A DNA stretch of 49,024 bases from positions 1-49,024 of the forward strand of contig CADDZI010000013.1 of the NCBI GenBank assembly GCA_902812405.1, in the 5' to 3' direction. Shown one piece after another: positions 34,971 to 43,583 of this stretch. The notes under the pieces were generated by a model, which saw only the letters and a list, made by a program, of their open reading frames with translations, was not told where the DNA came from and ran no database searches. The stretch comes from a bacterium (GTDB lineage Bacteria > Vulcanimicrobiota > Vulcanimicrobiia > Eremiobacterales > Eremiobacteraceae). Both the position numbers and the translations under genes were made by a program. Every line of letters begins with the position of its first letter. Position 1 is the stretch's first letter.

Positions 34971-37382
34971 ATGCGTGACGGCGGCTGGTCCTGGCGTGGT
35001 CATGTCTTTGCGCTTATCGTGGCGGCGTACGTGGCTGGCGTGGTTGCGGTTGTCCGTCTGCCGTCAGCGGGTGTCGTCGCATCCGCCCTGGCGCTGGCGG
35101 CAGTCATTCTGCTAACGGGAGGTGAGGTGCGAAAGTTCCTCCTCTGTGCGGGGCTGGGGCTGTGCGTCGGCTATGCCGCCGGAGCTGCGGCACTCGCGCG
35201 GCTCTCACACGCGGCTTTTGCTTCGTTGGACGGCCGCCATGTCGCTCTCGATGCGGTCACTTTGGAGAGACCCCGGTTCGACGACGAGGGTTTGGTCCGC
35301 GTTCGGATCGCGGGGGTCCGCGAACCGCATCGGCCGGCCGCCGGCGATCTCATCGGTCGGGTTGCGCTTGTGCGTTTTCCTCTAGGCACTCCCAGCATTG
35401 CAGCCGGCGAGCGAGTCGCCGTCCGCTGCCGCGTCGACCTGCCGGGCGGCGTTCGTAACGAGGGTGAACCGGCCGAGCGAGACATCCTCGCGGATGAGGG
35501 CGTCAGCCTGGTTCTCACCGTGCACCGAGGGAACGACATCCAGGCTCTCGGTCCGGCCGGCGGCTGGACGGCTTGGTGGGCGCGAGCCCGAGAAACGGCC
35601 GCGCGCGGTATCGAAGCGCGCCTCCCGCCGCTCGAAGCGACGGTCCTGGAAGGCATCTTGTGGGGAGACAGAGGCAACCTGCCCGGGCCCCTGCGCCAGG
35701 AATTTTCCGACACCGGCACCGTGCACGTCTTGACGACCGCCGGGTTGCATCTGGGGATGATGGCAGCCATCCTCGGCTGGCTCCTTGGGATGTGCCGTCT
35801 GCCCCGTAGCGCACGCTTCCTGCTGACCCTGGGCGGCGCGTGGTTGTACGCACTCGTGGCCGGAATGCATTTGCCCACGCTGCGCGCGGCGGCAATGCTG
35901 ACGGCGGGTATGCTCGCCGTTGCCTGCGGACGCGGTCGAACGCCAAGTGCCATCTTTGCGGCCGCCGCATGTGCGGTCGCCGTACCGCATCCGCTCATCG
36001 TCCTCTCGCCATCGTTTGCAATGTCCTTCGCATGCGTTGTCGGCATCGCCCTGGTGAGTCCGGTGCTCACGGCGTGCGGTCTCACGGACGGCCGACTGGA
36101 ACCCGCGTGGCTGAGCGAGGTTCTGCGCACGAGCCTGTCGGTGCAGATCGCGTTGTGGCCCTTGCAGGCACTCTACTTCGATGCCCTGACGCCCTATGCG
36201 GTGGCGGCCAACGCGGTCGTGGTTCCCATCATCGGCGTCATTATGGCCGCCGGGATGCTCTTTGCGGCCGCTTGCCTTGCGTTGCCCGCAGTTGCGGCTC
36301 CCTTGGGAAACCTTGTCTGGTGGTGTTTGGCGTTTGTCATCGCCGCGGTGCGCTGGTTTGCGCACCTGCCCGCCAGCCACATTGACGTTCCGCCGCCCTC
36401 GCATGTGTTTTTGGCGTTGTATTGGCTGGCATTGGGTGGCGCCGCATACGCCGTGCGGCGCGGGGTGCCGCGGCGCCGGCTGGCGGGCGCCGCCGGCATG
36501 GCCGCATTGCTGCTGGCCTGCGTGTACCTTGCGCCGGGGATTGCGGCTCGGTTTGACCGCCATCTGAGGCTGGACGCCATCGACGTCGGCCAAGCCGACT
36601 GCCTCTTGCTGCGGGCGCCGGGCGGGCATGCGCTGCTCGTCGACGGCGGCGGCAGGTTGGAACGGACCGCTCAGGGTTTCGTCGTCGCGGCGCCGATCGG
36701 CGACCGCATCGCGACGCGTACGGTCATGCCGTTCCTTCTTCGACACTGGGTTCTGCATCTGGATGCGGTCGTCTTGACGCATCCGCACGGAGATCACGCG
36801 GGCGGGTTACCCGTGATTCTTGCGCGCGAACGCGTTGCTGCGGTCTACGATTCGGCGCAAGCCTACGCCGGCCCAGCGTACCAGCGAGCCCTGAGTGTGA
36901 TGCGCGCGACCGGCATACCCTGGCGCCGTGCGCTGCGCGGCGAGGAATTCGAACTCGGTCCGGCCCACGTGGCGATCCTGGCCCCGGAGATGCCCTTCAT
37001 CACCGGCACCTCGTCCGACCTTAACAACAACTCGGTCGTTCTCCGCGTTACCTTCGGAAATATTGCCATGCTGTTGACTGGCGATGCCCAAGCCGAAGCC
37101 GAGGCCCGTCTTTTAGCTCATGGCGTGGGTGATGTGCGGGCGGATGTGCTCAAGGTCGGCCATCACGGCAGTGCGTACTCGTCAACGCCGGCCTTCATCG
37201 CCGCCGTGCACCCGCGCCTGGCGATCATTTCGTGCGGGCTGCACAACGTCTTCGGTCACCCGAGTCCTCGGAGTTTGGCGATCCTGCGAGCCGCGGGGGC
37301 GTGGGTGACTCGTACCGACCTGGATGGAGGCGTCTCCGTCGTGACCGACGGACATGCCCTCTGGGTACACACCGCCAGGTAG
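34971..37382 (+). CDS. comEC: ComEC/Rec2 DNA-uptake channel protein
   Basis: 803 residues in the full three-part layout. An N-terminal membrane/DUF4131 region (1-170) is followed by the competence domain with many membrane helices (GTVHVLTTAGLHLGMMAAIL, then LRAAAMLTAGMLA and LSPSFAMSFACVVGIAL). The C-terminus is a metallo-beta-lactamase-like domain with VVLTHPHGDHAGGLPVIL, NNNSVVLRV, MLLTGDA and VGHHGSAYSSTPAFI. It forms the inner-membrane channel for single-stranded DNA during transformation; the lactamase domain may degrade the other strand. With comEA nearby, natural competence is plausible. The stop adjoins palindromic repeats. Confidence 0.95.
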   Translation: MRDGGWSWRGHVFALIVAAYVAGVVAVVRLPSAGVVASALALAAVILLTGGEVRKFLLCAGLGLCVGYAAGAAALARLSHAAFASLDGRHVALDAVTLERPRFDDEGLVRVRIAGVREPHRPAAGDLIGRVALVRFPLGTPSIAAGERVAVRCRVDLPGGVRNEGEPAERDILADEGVSLVLTVHRGNDIQALGPAGGWTAWWARARETAARGIEARLPPLEATVLEGILWGDRGNLPGPLRQEFSDTGTVHVLTTAGLHLGMMAAILGWLLGMCRLPRSARFLLTLGGAWLYALVAGMHLPTLRAAAMLTAGMLAVACGRGRTPSAIFAAAACAVAVPHPLIVLSPSFAMSFACVVGIALVSPVLTACGLTDGRLEPAWLSEVLRTSLSVQIALWPLQALYFDALTPYAVAANAVVVPIIGVIMAAGMLFAAACLALPAVAAPLGNLVWWCLAFVIAAVRWFAHLPASHIDVPPPSHVFLALYWLALGGAAYAVRRGVPRRRLAGAAGMAALLLACVYLAPGIAARFDRHLRLDAIDVGQADCLLLRAPGGHALLVDGGGRLERTAQGFVVAAPIGDRIATRTVMPFLLRHWVLHLDAVVLTHPHGDHAGGLPVILARERVAAVYDSAQAYAGPAYQRALSVMRATGIPWRRALRGEEFELGPAHVAILAPEMPFITGTSSDLNNNSVVLRVTFGNIAMLLTGDAQAEAEARLLAHGVGDVRADVLKVGHHGSAYSSTPAFIAAVHPRLAIISCGLHNVFGHPSPRSLAILRAAGAWVTRTDLDGGVSVVTDGHALWVHTAR

Positions 37383-37391
37383 AGGTCCCGC

Positions 37392-37420
37392 GTCGCGCTT
37401 GCGCGACCGCCCCCTTTTTT
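37392..37420 (+). terminator. Possible terminator after comEC formed by a REP-like palindrome
   Basis: GTCGCGC-TT-GCGCGAC (37392-37407) is followed by CGCCCCC and TTTTTT (37415-37420), placed 9 bases after the comEC stop. The T-run is a little far from the stem for a textbook intrinsic terminator. Confidence 0.45.
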
Positions 37421-37610
37421 GTAGCGGTCGCGCTTGCGCGACCGAGAGAACCGTGCCCTGTTGTGATCCCGCCTCGTGCTCTCAAGGCGTTAGGTTCCCT
37501 CGGCCGCGCAAGCGCGGCCGCTACGTTGGCACCATGCTCCGTCGGCCGCGCAAGCGCGGCCGCTACGTGGTGCCGGCGGCCGCTACGTGGTTGCGACGGT
37601 CGTTACGTGG
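37392..37610. repeat. Cluster of REP-like palindromes
   Basis: At least four good copies: 37392-37407; 37421-37443 (starts GTAGCGG); 37501-37525 and 37543-37566 (both end CCGCTACG). Two degenerate tails follow at about 37576-37590 and 37594-37610. Copies starting GTAGCGG face copies ending CCGCTAC, and the flanks are partly inverted (GAGAGAACC after one, GGTTCCCTC before another), as in BIMEs. It fills the space between comEC and the binding-protein gene; no reading frame is seen. Confidence 0.8.
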
Positions 37611-37642
37611 CTCCAGCAGCCGTTAGGTTTACAAAGATTCTG

Positions 37643-39361
37643 TCAGATGCTCCACTGCCAGGCGTTCCAGGACTCCACCACCGGGTTGGGTGCAAAGCCA
37701 TGGAAATCCACGCTGATAGGTTCCTGTTGGCGCTGCCACCAGAAAAAGAGCGATGGATTGTCGCGCGCCAAGAGCGCCTCGATCGTTGCATAGGCGCGCC
37801 GCCGTACCGCCTCGTCGTAGGAGGACAGCGCAACCTCTTGCGCCCGGTCCATCTGCGGATTGCAGTAGTGGCCGTCATTGTAGCCGTTAGGCGGCACGTT
37901 GTGACAGGCAAACTGCGACGAGTTGTCGGGGTCAATCCCGGCATACCACGGTGCGATGATGATGTCGAAGCGGCCACGGTGTAAGATGCCGCCCATGCCG
38001 GCCGGGGCGTAGAGAAGATCCATCGGGTAGACTTTGATCTCGGCCACGATGCCGACGGCCCGCAGCATGGATTGGACCAGCACGACGAGCTTGCGGTGGG
38101 TGGCGTCTGCATTATCCGAGACAAAAAGCAGGCGCAAAGGGCGGCCTTGCCGGCGCACGATGCCATCCGGGCCCGCAACCCATCCGGCTTGGGCCAGCAA
38201 GCGCCGGGCTCGCCGCGGGTCAAAGGCCGGCGGGTGCGCCTGCGGGTTGAACGCCCACAGCCAGTCCGGGAGATCCTCGGTCGCCATGTGTTCCTGGCCG
38301 AAGGTCAGCGTCCGCACGAGTTCGCGCTTGTCGATGGCGGCCGCGACGGCGGTCCGCACGCGGATGTCGTTCAGAGGCGGGTGCAGGAGGTTGAACTCGA
38401 TGCCCTGGTAGCCGTTCATGTTGTTCCACACGATGCGCACGCCCGGGATGGCCACGATCTCGGGGTACGTGGCGATGGATGCCTGGAACATGTAGTCGAT
38501 ACTGTGCGTGCGCAGCAGCTGGACCGACGTCTGTTCGTTCGGGATGACCTCGATCCGGATTTCGCGCAGGCGCGGCCGGCCCAAGAAGAAACGGTCGTTG
38601 GCCCGCAGGAGCAGGTGGTCGCCGTGCACCCACTCGACGAAGCGGAAGGGCCCGTCGCTCACCGTGGGGGCGGCGTCAAACGAGACCTGATTGAAGGACG
38701 GGTAGCGCGCCAGAACGTGGGCCGGCACGATGTCGTAGGGCTGGTCGCTTTCGGCAAAAAACGTGTTGACGAAGGGGGCAAACCGCGTGCGCAAGTGGAC
38801 GACGACGGTCAAGGGGTCCGGCGTGTCGATGCTGCGCACGACGTCGTACCCGTGACGCGAGACGACGTCGTTGGCGGGATTCATGATTGCCTGCCACGAC
38901 CAACGCACGTCGGCGCTCGTTACCGGCACGCCGTCGCTCCATCGCACGCCGGGGCGCAAATGGTAGGTAATCGTCAGCCCGTCTGGGCTGATGCCTCCGT
39001 TGTGCAGGCTGGGGACCGAACGAGCCAAGATCGGTACGGGCGTGCCGTGCCGATCGGCTGAGATGAGCGGTTCAAACATCAGCCGATCCACGAAGACGTC
39101 GGCGGTCGTTGTGTCCAACAGGGGATTGAGCGTCTTGACGTCTTGCGGCAGGGCAACGCGCAGCAGGCCCGGATGAGTCCACGGGTGCCGGGCTCCTGGC
39201 ATCGCGGGCGTCACCTTCGTGCAACCCGATATGAGGACGGCGGCAACCAGGGCCCAGCACATGACCGCAGCCAGTGCAGACCGCCGTGCACCGGCCACGC
39301 CGCATCGCTGGCCATCCGGATTGTACGTTGGAGCCCGCTTGTGCGGGCGGAGCGTTGTCAT
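37643..39361 (-). CDS. Peptide/dipeptide ABC transporter substrate-binding lipoprotein
   Basis: 572 residues of the SBP_bac_5 (DppA/OppA) family. A signal peptide ends in LISGC (Cys47), followed by the family opening LLRVALPQDVKTLNPLLD, LTITYHLRPGVRWSDGVPVTSADV and NDIRVRTAVAAAIDKRELV. Binds peptides or other oligomeric solutes outside the cell. Notably no ABC permease or ATPase gene follows. Instead it is the last gene of a unit with DUF969, DUF979 and DUF2891, and its ATG overlaps the DUF2891 stop (ATGA). Confidence 0.93.
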   Translation of the reverse strand: MTTLRPHKRAPTYNPDGQRCGVAGARRSALAAVMCWALVAAVLISGCTKVTPAMPGARHPWTHPGLLRVALPQDVKTLNPLLDTTTADVFVDRLMFEPLISADRHGTPVPILARSVPSLHNGGISPDGLTITYHLRPGVRWSDGVPVTSADVRWSWQAIMNPANDVVSRHGYDVVRSIDTPDPLTVVVHLRTRFAPFVNTFFAESDQPYDIVPAHVLARYPSFNQVSFDAAPTVSDGPFRFVEWVHGDHLLLRANDRFFLGRPRLREIRIEVIPNEQTSVQLLRTHSIDYMFQASIATYPEIVAIPGVRIVWNNMNGYQGIEFNLLHPPLNDIRVRTAVAAAIDKRELVRTLTFGQEHMATEDLPDWLWAFNPQAHPPAFDPRRARRLLAQAGWVAGPDGIVRRQGRPLRLLFVSDNADATHRKLVVLVQSMLRAVGIVAEIKVYPMDLLYAPAGMGGILHRGRFDIIIAPWYAGIDPDNSSQFACHNVPPNGYNDGHYCNPQMDRAQEVALSSYDEAVRRRAYATIEALLARDNPSLFFWWQRQQEPISVDFHGFAPNPVVESWNAWQWSI

Positions 39362-40446
39362 ACGTCGCCCGCTCCAAGCAGCCGGACTGCGTCGTCAATG
39401 CTCGAGGCCGCATCCCAGGCGAAGGTCCCTAGCCAGTGCGTGAGGTTGTAGTCGCGGCCCAGCGCATGCTGTACGCTTGCGTCGTACAATCTACGTGCAG
39501 CAGCCAGCCACCCAAGCGACAGGCGGCGCTCGGCACGCGAACCATGCCGGCCGAAAGCAACGGCCAGATGCGCCAGCATGCCTGCGCGCGACACGTTGAG
39601 CCCGTGCAGGTGTGCGATCTGACCATCGCTGCCGGAGGGGACATCAACCGGCGTCAGCATGGTCCTGTGCGGTTGGGAACCGGGTACAAAGCGCCGCCAC
39701 CACAGCCGAAAATGGGGCGGCGTCAGCAGGCGGCGCATGAGGTCCGCCTCGGCCAATCCGGGTGAGAGAAAATCGTGGGCGCTGCGCTCCCACGCCTGCG
39801 GATAGCCGGCGTCGTCGGCAAACCAGGCTCGTGCGCACCGCCGGATAGCCCGTCGCAGATCGGAAAACCCGAGAACACCTGCGGCGTCCCACATCAGCCC
39901 GCAGGCAAAGGCCGTATTGGCGTGCGTGCCGTGTCGAACCGGGCCGGGCAGCGTCCGCAGCCAGCGCAGGGCAGATGCAGCGATCCACGCAGCCATGCGG
40001 CATAGCGGCACCCGGGCAGGGCGAGCCGGGGCCGATGAGCTCCGGCGGACCGCGGCGGCCAGCAGCATTGCCCAGGCCCAGCCGTAGGGGCGTTCGTAGC
40101 TTGGATGATCCCTGAGATAGGAGCGCTCGGCGGCCAGCCGCTGGGCAGTCAGGTTGCGGGCCACAGCCGCAGCCAGGCGTTTGACGGCCGCCGGCTGCGC
40201 GCGCCAACCGGCAAAATAGTCCAACAAACGCACGGCCGTCCAGTGCGAGTGCACGCTTGAGTGCCAATCAAAGGAGTTGGAGAACGCGGGGTGAGACGCC
40301 GCAGGGTGCACCGCTTCGTCGCCGGCGCGGAACAGGTGGCTGTCGTGGTACGGGTAGCGGCGCGTGAGATTGGATGCGACGACCGCCGCAAGCCGTGGTG
40401 CCACGTCGCTTCGCAGATCTGCCCCGGGCCGCCGTGCCGTCGTCAT
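39358..40446 (-). CDS. DUF2891 family protein
   Basis: 362 residues. It carries the family-typical NSFDWHSSVHSHWTAVRLL segment, and a largely helical barrel-like remainder with paired aromatic and histidine residues (YERPYGWAWAMLLA, ARAWFADDAGYP, SAHDFLSPGLAEADLMRRLL). The FDWHSSVHxHW motif suggests a metal or sugar site, but no activity is established that I know of. The ATG overlaps the DUF979 stop. A long alternative start in the same frame lies upstream, but the overlap start fits the operon. Confidence 0.85.
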   Translation of the reverse strand: MTTARRPGADLRSDVAPRLAAVVASNLTRRYPYHDSHLFRAGDEAVHPAASHPAFSNSFDWHSSVHSHWTAVRLLDYFAGWRAQPAAVKRLAAAVARNLTAQRLAAERSYLRDHPSYERPYGWAWAMLLAAAVRRSSSAPARPARVPLCRMAAWIAASALRWLRTLPGPVRHGTHANTAFACGLMWDAAGVLGFSDLRRAIRRCARAWFADDAGYPQAWERSAHDFLSPGLAEADLMRRLLTPPHFRLWWRRFVPGSQPHRTMLTPVDVPSGSDGQIAHLHGLNVSRAGMLAHLAVAFGRHGSRAERRLSLGWLAAARRLYDASVQHALGRDYNLTHWLGTFAWDAASSIDDAVRLLGAGDV

Positions 40447-41417
40447 GCGAAAGGCACGCTCAGGAGAAGAAGACAGTTGACCGCAAAGAGAGCCAGTGCC
40501 GTCGGCACCTGCACTTTGATTTGTCCGTAGCGGTCGCGCATGTCGAGCAGAGCGGGGGGAACCAGATTGAAGTTGGCCGCCATCGGCGTGCACAAGGTAC
40601 CGCAATACCCGGCGAGCATGCCGATGGCGAAGAGCGGAGCCGGGTGCGCGCCCCAGCGCTGCACCAAGATCGGCCATCCGACCGCCGCCGTCATGATTGG
40701 AAAAGCGGCGAACGCATTGCCCATGACGAGCGTGAACAACGCCATGCCGGCGGCGTAGACGAAAACCGCGGCGTCCCGCGATTGATCCGGGACGACGTGC
40801 TGGAAGAGGAGGCCTACGGCGCCACCCACGCCGGCTTGCGTAAACAGCCCGCCGAGCACGGTCAGCATCTGCGGCAGGAGCACGGCCCAGCCCACCGATT
40901 CCAGGAGCCGTCGCCCTTCACAGAGTGCCAGTTGCGGCCGGCGTGGGCAGAACAAGCCGACCGCAAGCCCCAGCGCGACGATCACCGCAACGCCCAGCCC
41001 GATAAGGGTCTCTTGCCCGCGCGCGAGCACTGGCTGACCGTGCAGGGTGATCCCTTTGGCGGCCGTCGCGATGATAATTGTCACGGCGGGGATGGTCAAG
41101 GCGGGCGCAAAGACGAGATTGCCCTCGCGCCGGGCATCCGGGCGAGGTTCGCTCGCAGGGGCCGACGGTCGCCCACCGGCGACTCTCCTGGCGACGACAT
41201 GGCCTGTTCCCGCAAGCAGGGCCATCGCGATGACGCCGATGCCGATCAGCCAGGCCGGCATCGTCCGCACGTCCGCCGCGATGAAGCAGATGCCCAGCAG
41301 CAACCAGAACGCGGCGCTGGTGGCGCGGCGCGGGTGTTGTGCGTCAAAGGCAATCAATGCGCCCGTGGATGCAAAGAAAGCGCCGGCAAGCCAGTAGATC
41401 CAATGGACGCCGATCAA
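40443..41417 (-). CDS. DUF979 family permease subunit
   Basis: 324 residues with about nine or ten membrane helices and the family C-terminus (AGYCGTLCTPMAANFNLVPPALLDMRDRYGQIKVQVPTALALF). The start is TTG, overlapping the DUF969 stop (TTGA). DUF969 and DUF979 proteins occur as a pair and are thought to form a secondary transporter. From memory they are often near pyroglutamyl-peptidase or 5-oxoprolinase genes, suggesting 5-oxoproline or small-peptide uptake; no such enzyme gene is in this window. Confidence 0.87.
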   Translation of the reverse strand: MIGVHWIYWLAGAFFASTGALIAFDAQHPRRATSAAFWLLLGICFIAADVRTMPAWLIGIGVIAMALLAGTGHVVARRVAGGRPSAPASEPRPDARREGNLVFAPALTIPAVTIIIATAAKGITLHGQPVLARGQETLIGLGVAVIVALGLAVGLFCPRRPQLALCEGRRLLESVGWAVLLPQMLTVLGGLFTQAGVGGAVGLLFQHVVPDQSRDAAVFVYAAGMALFTLVMGNAFAAFPIMTAAVGWPILVQRWGAHPAPLFAIGMLAGYCGTLCTPMAANFNLVPPALLDMRDRYGQIKVQVPTALALFAVNCLLLLSVPFA

Positions 41418-42115
41418 CGCGTGCCTCCCGCATCACGCGATTGCCGTGCTCCGGTGCCCGACAGCATGCGGTCCAGGATCAGGAGGCGTGCGCCATGGAT
41501 TGCAAACGCCGCGATGGCGGTCGGGATGGCCCACAGGGCGACGTGCAGGGCATCTAGATGCAGGTGGTAATTGGCGTTGACGTAGGACGTGATGAGTAAA
41601 ACCGAGCCGACTGCCACGAAGACGTCTTCGCCGAAGAACGCGCCGACCGTGTCGACGGCAGCGGCGTGGGCCTTCAGCCTGTCCTTGAGCTCGGCGCAGG
41701 GTGCACGGCCCAACGTGCGCCAGGCTGCGCCTTCCGTCATCGGATAGATGACGGGCCGCACCATTTGCGCGACGCCGCCGATCGCCGTCAAGCCCAGTGC
41801 GGCGGCTGTTTGACGAACAAAGAGGTACAGGAGGAGCAGCCGCCCGGCAGTCAAACGCCGCGCGCGCCCAATGAGGTCCTGCGCGCGTTGCTGCAGGCCA
41901 AAACGCTCCGCCAGTCCGACGACCGGCAGCACGATGAACGCGATGGAGATGGAGCGGCTGGACGCAAAGCCCGTGCCGAAGGCGTCGGCGATGTGCAACG
42001 GCGACATCCCCGCCAGCAGTGCGGCAAAAATGCCGGCCGCCGTCACAACCAGCAGCGGGTTCATGCGCAGCGCGAAACCGATGACCACAGCCGCAACGCC
42101 AAGCAAGGAGAGCAT
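41414..42115 (-). CDS. DUF969 family permease subunit
   Basis: 233 residues with six or so membrane helices. Family landmarks are MLSLLGVAAVVIGFALRMNPLLVV, FASSRSISIAFIVLPVVGLAERFGLQQRAQ, TALGLTAIGGVAQMVRPVIYPM-type text and VGAFFGEDVFVAVGSVLLI. It is the likely partner of the DUF979 protein whose start it overlaps, and the first gene of the four-gene unit. Divergent from the alpha/beta hydrolase gene. Confidence 0.87.
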   Translation of the reverse strand: MLSLLGVAAVVIGFALRMNPLLVVTAAGIFAALLAGMSPLHIADAFGTGFASSRSISIAFIVLPVVGLAERFGLQQRAQDLIGRARRLTAGRLLLLYLFVRQTAAALGLTAIGGVAQMVRPVIYPMTEGAAWRTLGRAPCAELKDRLKAHAAAVDTVGAFFGEDVFVAVGSVLLITSYVNANYHLHLDALHVALWAIPTAIAAFAIHGARLLILDRMLSGTGARQSRDAGGTR

Positions 42116-42218
42116 GCTGCGATGGCCTGCGTCCGCGAGGTTGGCGGTTCCTCCTTCGGATGGGGGTCGCACGGCCGTGCAGAGAGGACGTTGCGGCCGG
42201 CAATCGAAGGCGCGCGCC

Positions 42219-43178
42219 ATGGAAAGACAGCACAGCAAAAGAGCCGGCTTTGTTGCACGGCTGGCGGTCGTTTTCGTGTTTTTTGCGGCGCCCAGCCCAA
42301 GTCTGGCCGGTTTAACGACCCTGCCGGCCGCCCCGCCCACGCAGGCCTCCTACGACGTCGGGTCGCTGCACGTTGACGAGTACGGAACGCCGGGCAAACC
42401 CGCCCTCATCTTCATCCCAGGTCTAGGCTGCGGACCCTGGGTGTGGTTTGGCGTCATCGCGCACTTTGCGCCGAACAACACGATCTATGCGCTGACACTG
42501 CCCGGCTTCGACGGCCGCCCGAGCATCACCACGTCCTCGCTTTTTGCCGCCGTCAGCGCCGACTTCTGGCGTTTCCTCGACCAGCACCACGTGAGCGCGC
42601 CCATTCTCATCGGGCACAGCCTGGGCGGCGCTCTCTCGCTGCTGTTGGCCGAACAGAACCCGCAACGTCTGCGCGCGGTTGTGTCCGTGGATGGACTGCC
42701 GGTTCTCCCGGGTTACGAGCAGCTGACTTTCGAGCAGCGCGCCGCCCGTGCGGCGCAGATAGCGCAAGGCCTGGCCGGTGACACCCACGCTCAGTTCGAT
42801 CAGTACGAAGAGCAACAGGTGATGCCGTACCTGGTTGGAGATACGGCGGTACTGGCCGAGGCGGCACGCCAAACCGCACGGAGCGACCCCAAAGCAGTAG
42901 CCCAATGGCTGAGCGAAGATGTCACGACCGACCTGCGTCCCGGTCTATCGAAGATAACCATTCCCGTCTTGGTGGTCGCCCCGTACGATGCGGCACTCGA
43001 TTCGCGTATCCCGGGCATCAATGGACCCGGCGACAAAGAGAAGTACGACGCGAGCCTTCTCAAAGGTGCGCCCAACGTCACGGTGAGGGTCATCTCGGGT
43101 TCGCGCCACTTCGTCATGTTCGACCAACCCGAGCTGCTCGACCAGACGATCTCCTCTTTTTTGAACGGTCTTCCTTAG
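42219..43178 (+). CDS. Secreted alpha/beta hydrolase
   Basis: 319 residues. A signal peptide (about 1-30, ending in PSLAG) is followed by LIFIPGLGCGPWVWFGV (oxyanion strand region), the nucleophile elbow LIGHSLGGALSLLLAEQNP, an aspartate region VLVVAPYDAALD and the histidine GSRHFVMFDQPELLDQTISSFL. The C-terminal layout (RHFVMFDxPE) resembles small esterases or proline-iminopeptidase-like hydrolases. Substrate unknown. It lies just before the glycan/RiPP-like cluster but 405 bases from its first gene. Confidence 0.9.
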   Translation: MERQHSKRAGFVARLAVVFVFFAAPSPSLAGLTTLPAAPPTQASYDVGSLHVDEYGTPGKPALIFIPGLGCGPWVWFGVIAHFAPNNTIYALTLPGFDGRPSITTSSLFAAVSADFWRFLDQHHVSAPILIGHSLGGALSLLLAEQNPQRLRAVVSVDGLPVLPGYEQLTFEQRAARAAQIAQGLAGDTHAQFDQYEEQQVMPYLVGDTAVLAEAARQTARSDPKAVAQWLSEDVTTDLRPGLSKITIPVLVVAPYDAALDSRIPGINGPGDKEKYDASLLKGAPNVTVRVISGSRHFVMFDQPELLDQTISSFLNGLP

Positions 43179-43583
43179 AAGAAGCAAGGCGTCAAGACGC
43201 CGCACGCGGAGGCGGCGCACCGCGCTTCCGGAAGAGCGGCCTGATTCGCCCCTGTCCGGTCGTGCTGAGGCATCGTGCCATATGAGCAGCGGGAGCGTGG
43301 AACTGCCCGCCGGTGCAGAAGCAGAGACGGCCAAGAGCCAAGGTTGCGGTGCGGGACGTTGCACACGGGTCAGAGATCCCAGCCAAAGCGAGATTCCACA
43401 CGGCAGCCTCTCAGGTACGCGGTCTTCGAGTCTGGATTAGGACCAACGTGGGCACAGATTGGGAAGCCGGGACCTTCGACGGAGGAACCCTTGCTTGGTA
43501 TTCTCTCAAAGCCGGGCACAAAGTCGGGGGAACCATCGCGCGCACAGTTGCCGGAGGACGGGAAACTCCGGCTGGGAGGTCGT
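43179..43583 (+). other. 405-base leader region of the PqqD-HPrK-glycan operon
   Basis: No confident gene. It contains a 52-codon ATG-TAG frame (43282-43440) with two cysteines (QGCGAGRC), but codon choice is weaker in GC3 than the neighbours and its ribosome site is poor. An imperfect direct repeat (AAGCCGGG...GGAGGAACCC, 43464-43490, and AAGCCGGG...GGGGGAACC, 43509-43533) lies just before the PqqD start. Small hairpins such as GTGC...GCAC near 43350 are present. Promoter, operators and perhaps a leader RNA are expected here; none can be named. Confidence 0.4.

Noticed and set aside
35382-36797. Long reverse-strand reading frame opposite comEC (471 codons)
   Set aside because: Composition is antisense-like (rich in Arg, Gln, His, Gly; no domain), while the forward frame gives a complete ComEC. 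The same holds for long frames opposite leuS (31230-32639), the GS-like gene (20679-22184) and the MgtE_N/CBS gene (23344-24771).
43340-43435. Stretch resembling glycine or c-di-GMP riboswitch fragments (CTCTCAGGTA, GCACACGGGTC, CCAAAGC)
   Set aside because: The conserved cores do not line up in order: the glycine aptamer's GCCGAAGGRGCAA and the GEMM GGCAAACC/GACGCAAAGCC blocks are missing. Kept only as an unassigned leader region.
43275-43583. N-terminal extension of the PqqD protein from the GTG at 43275
   Set aside because: The extension is not PqqD-like and has weaker codon bias. The GTG at 43584 with GGGAGG upstream starts right at the domain. The repeated KPG...EP residues in this frame reflect the DNA direct repeat.
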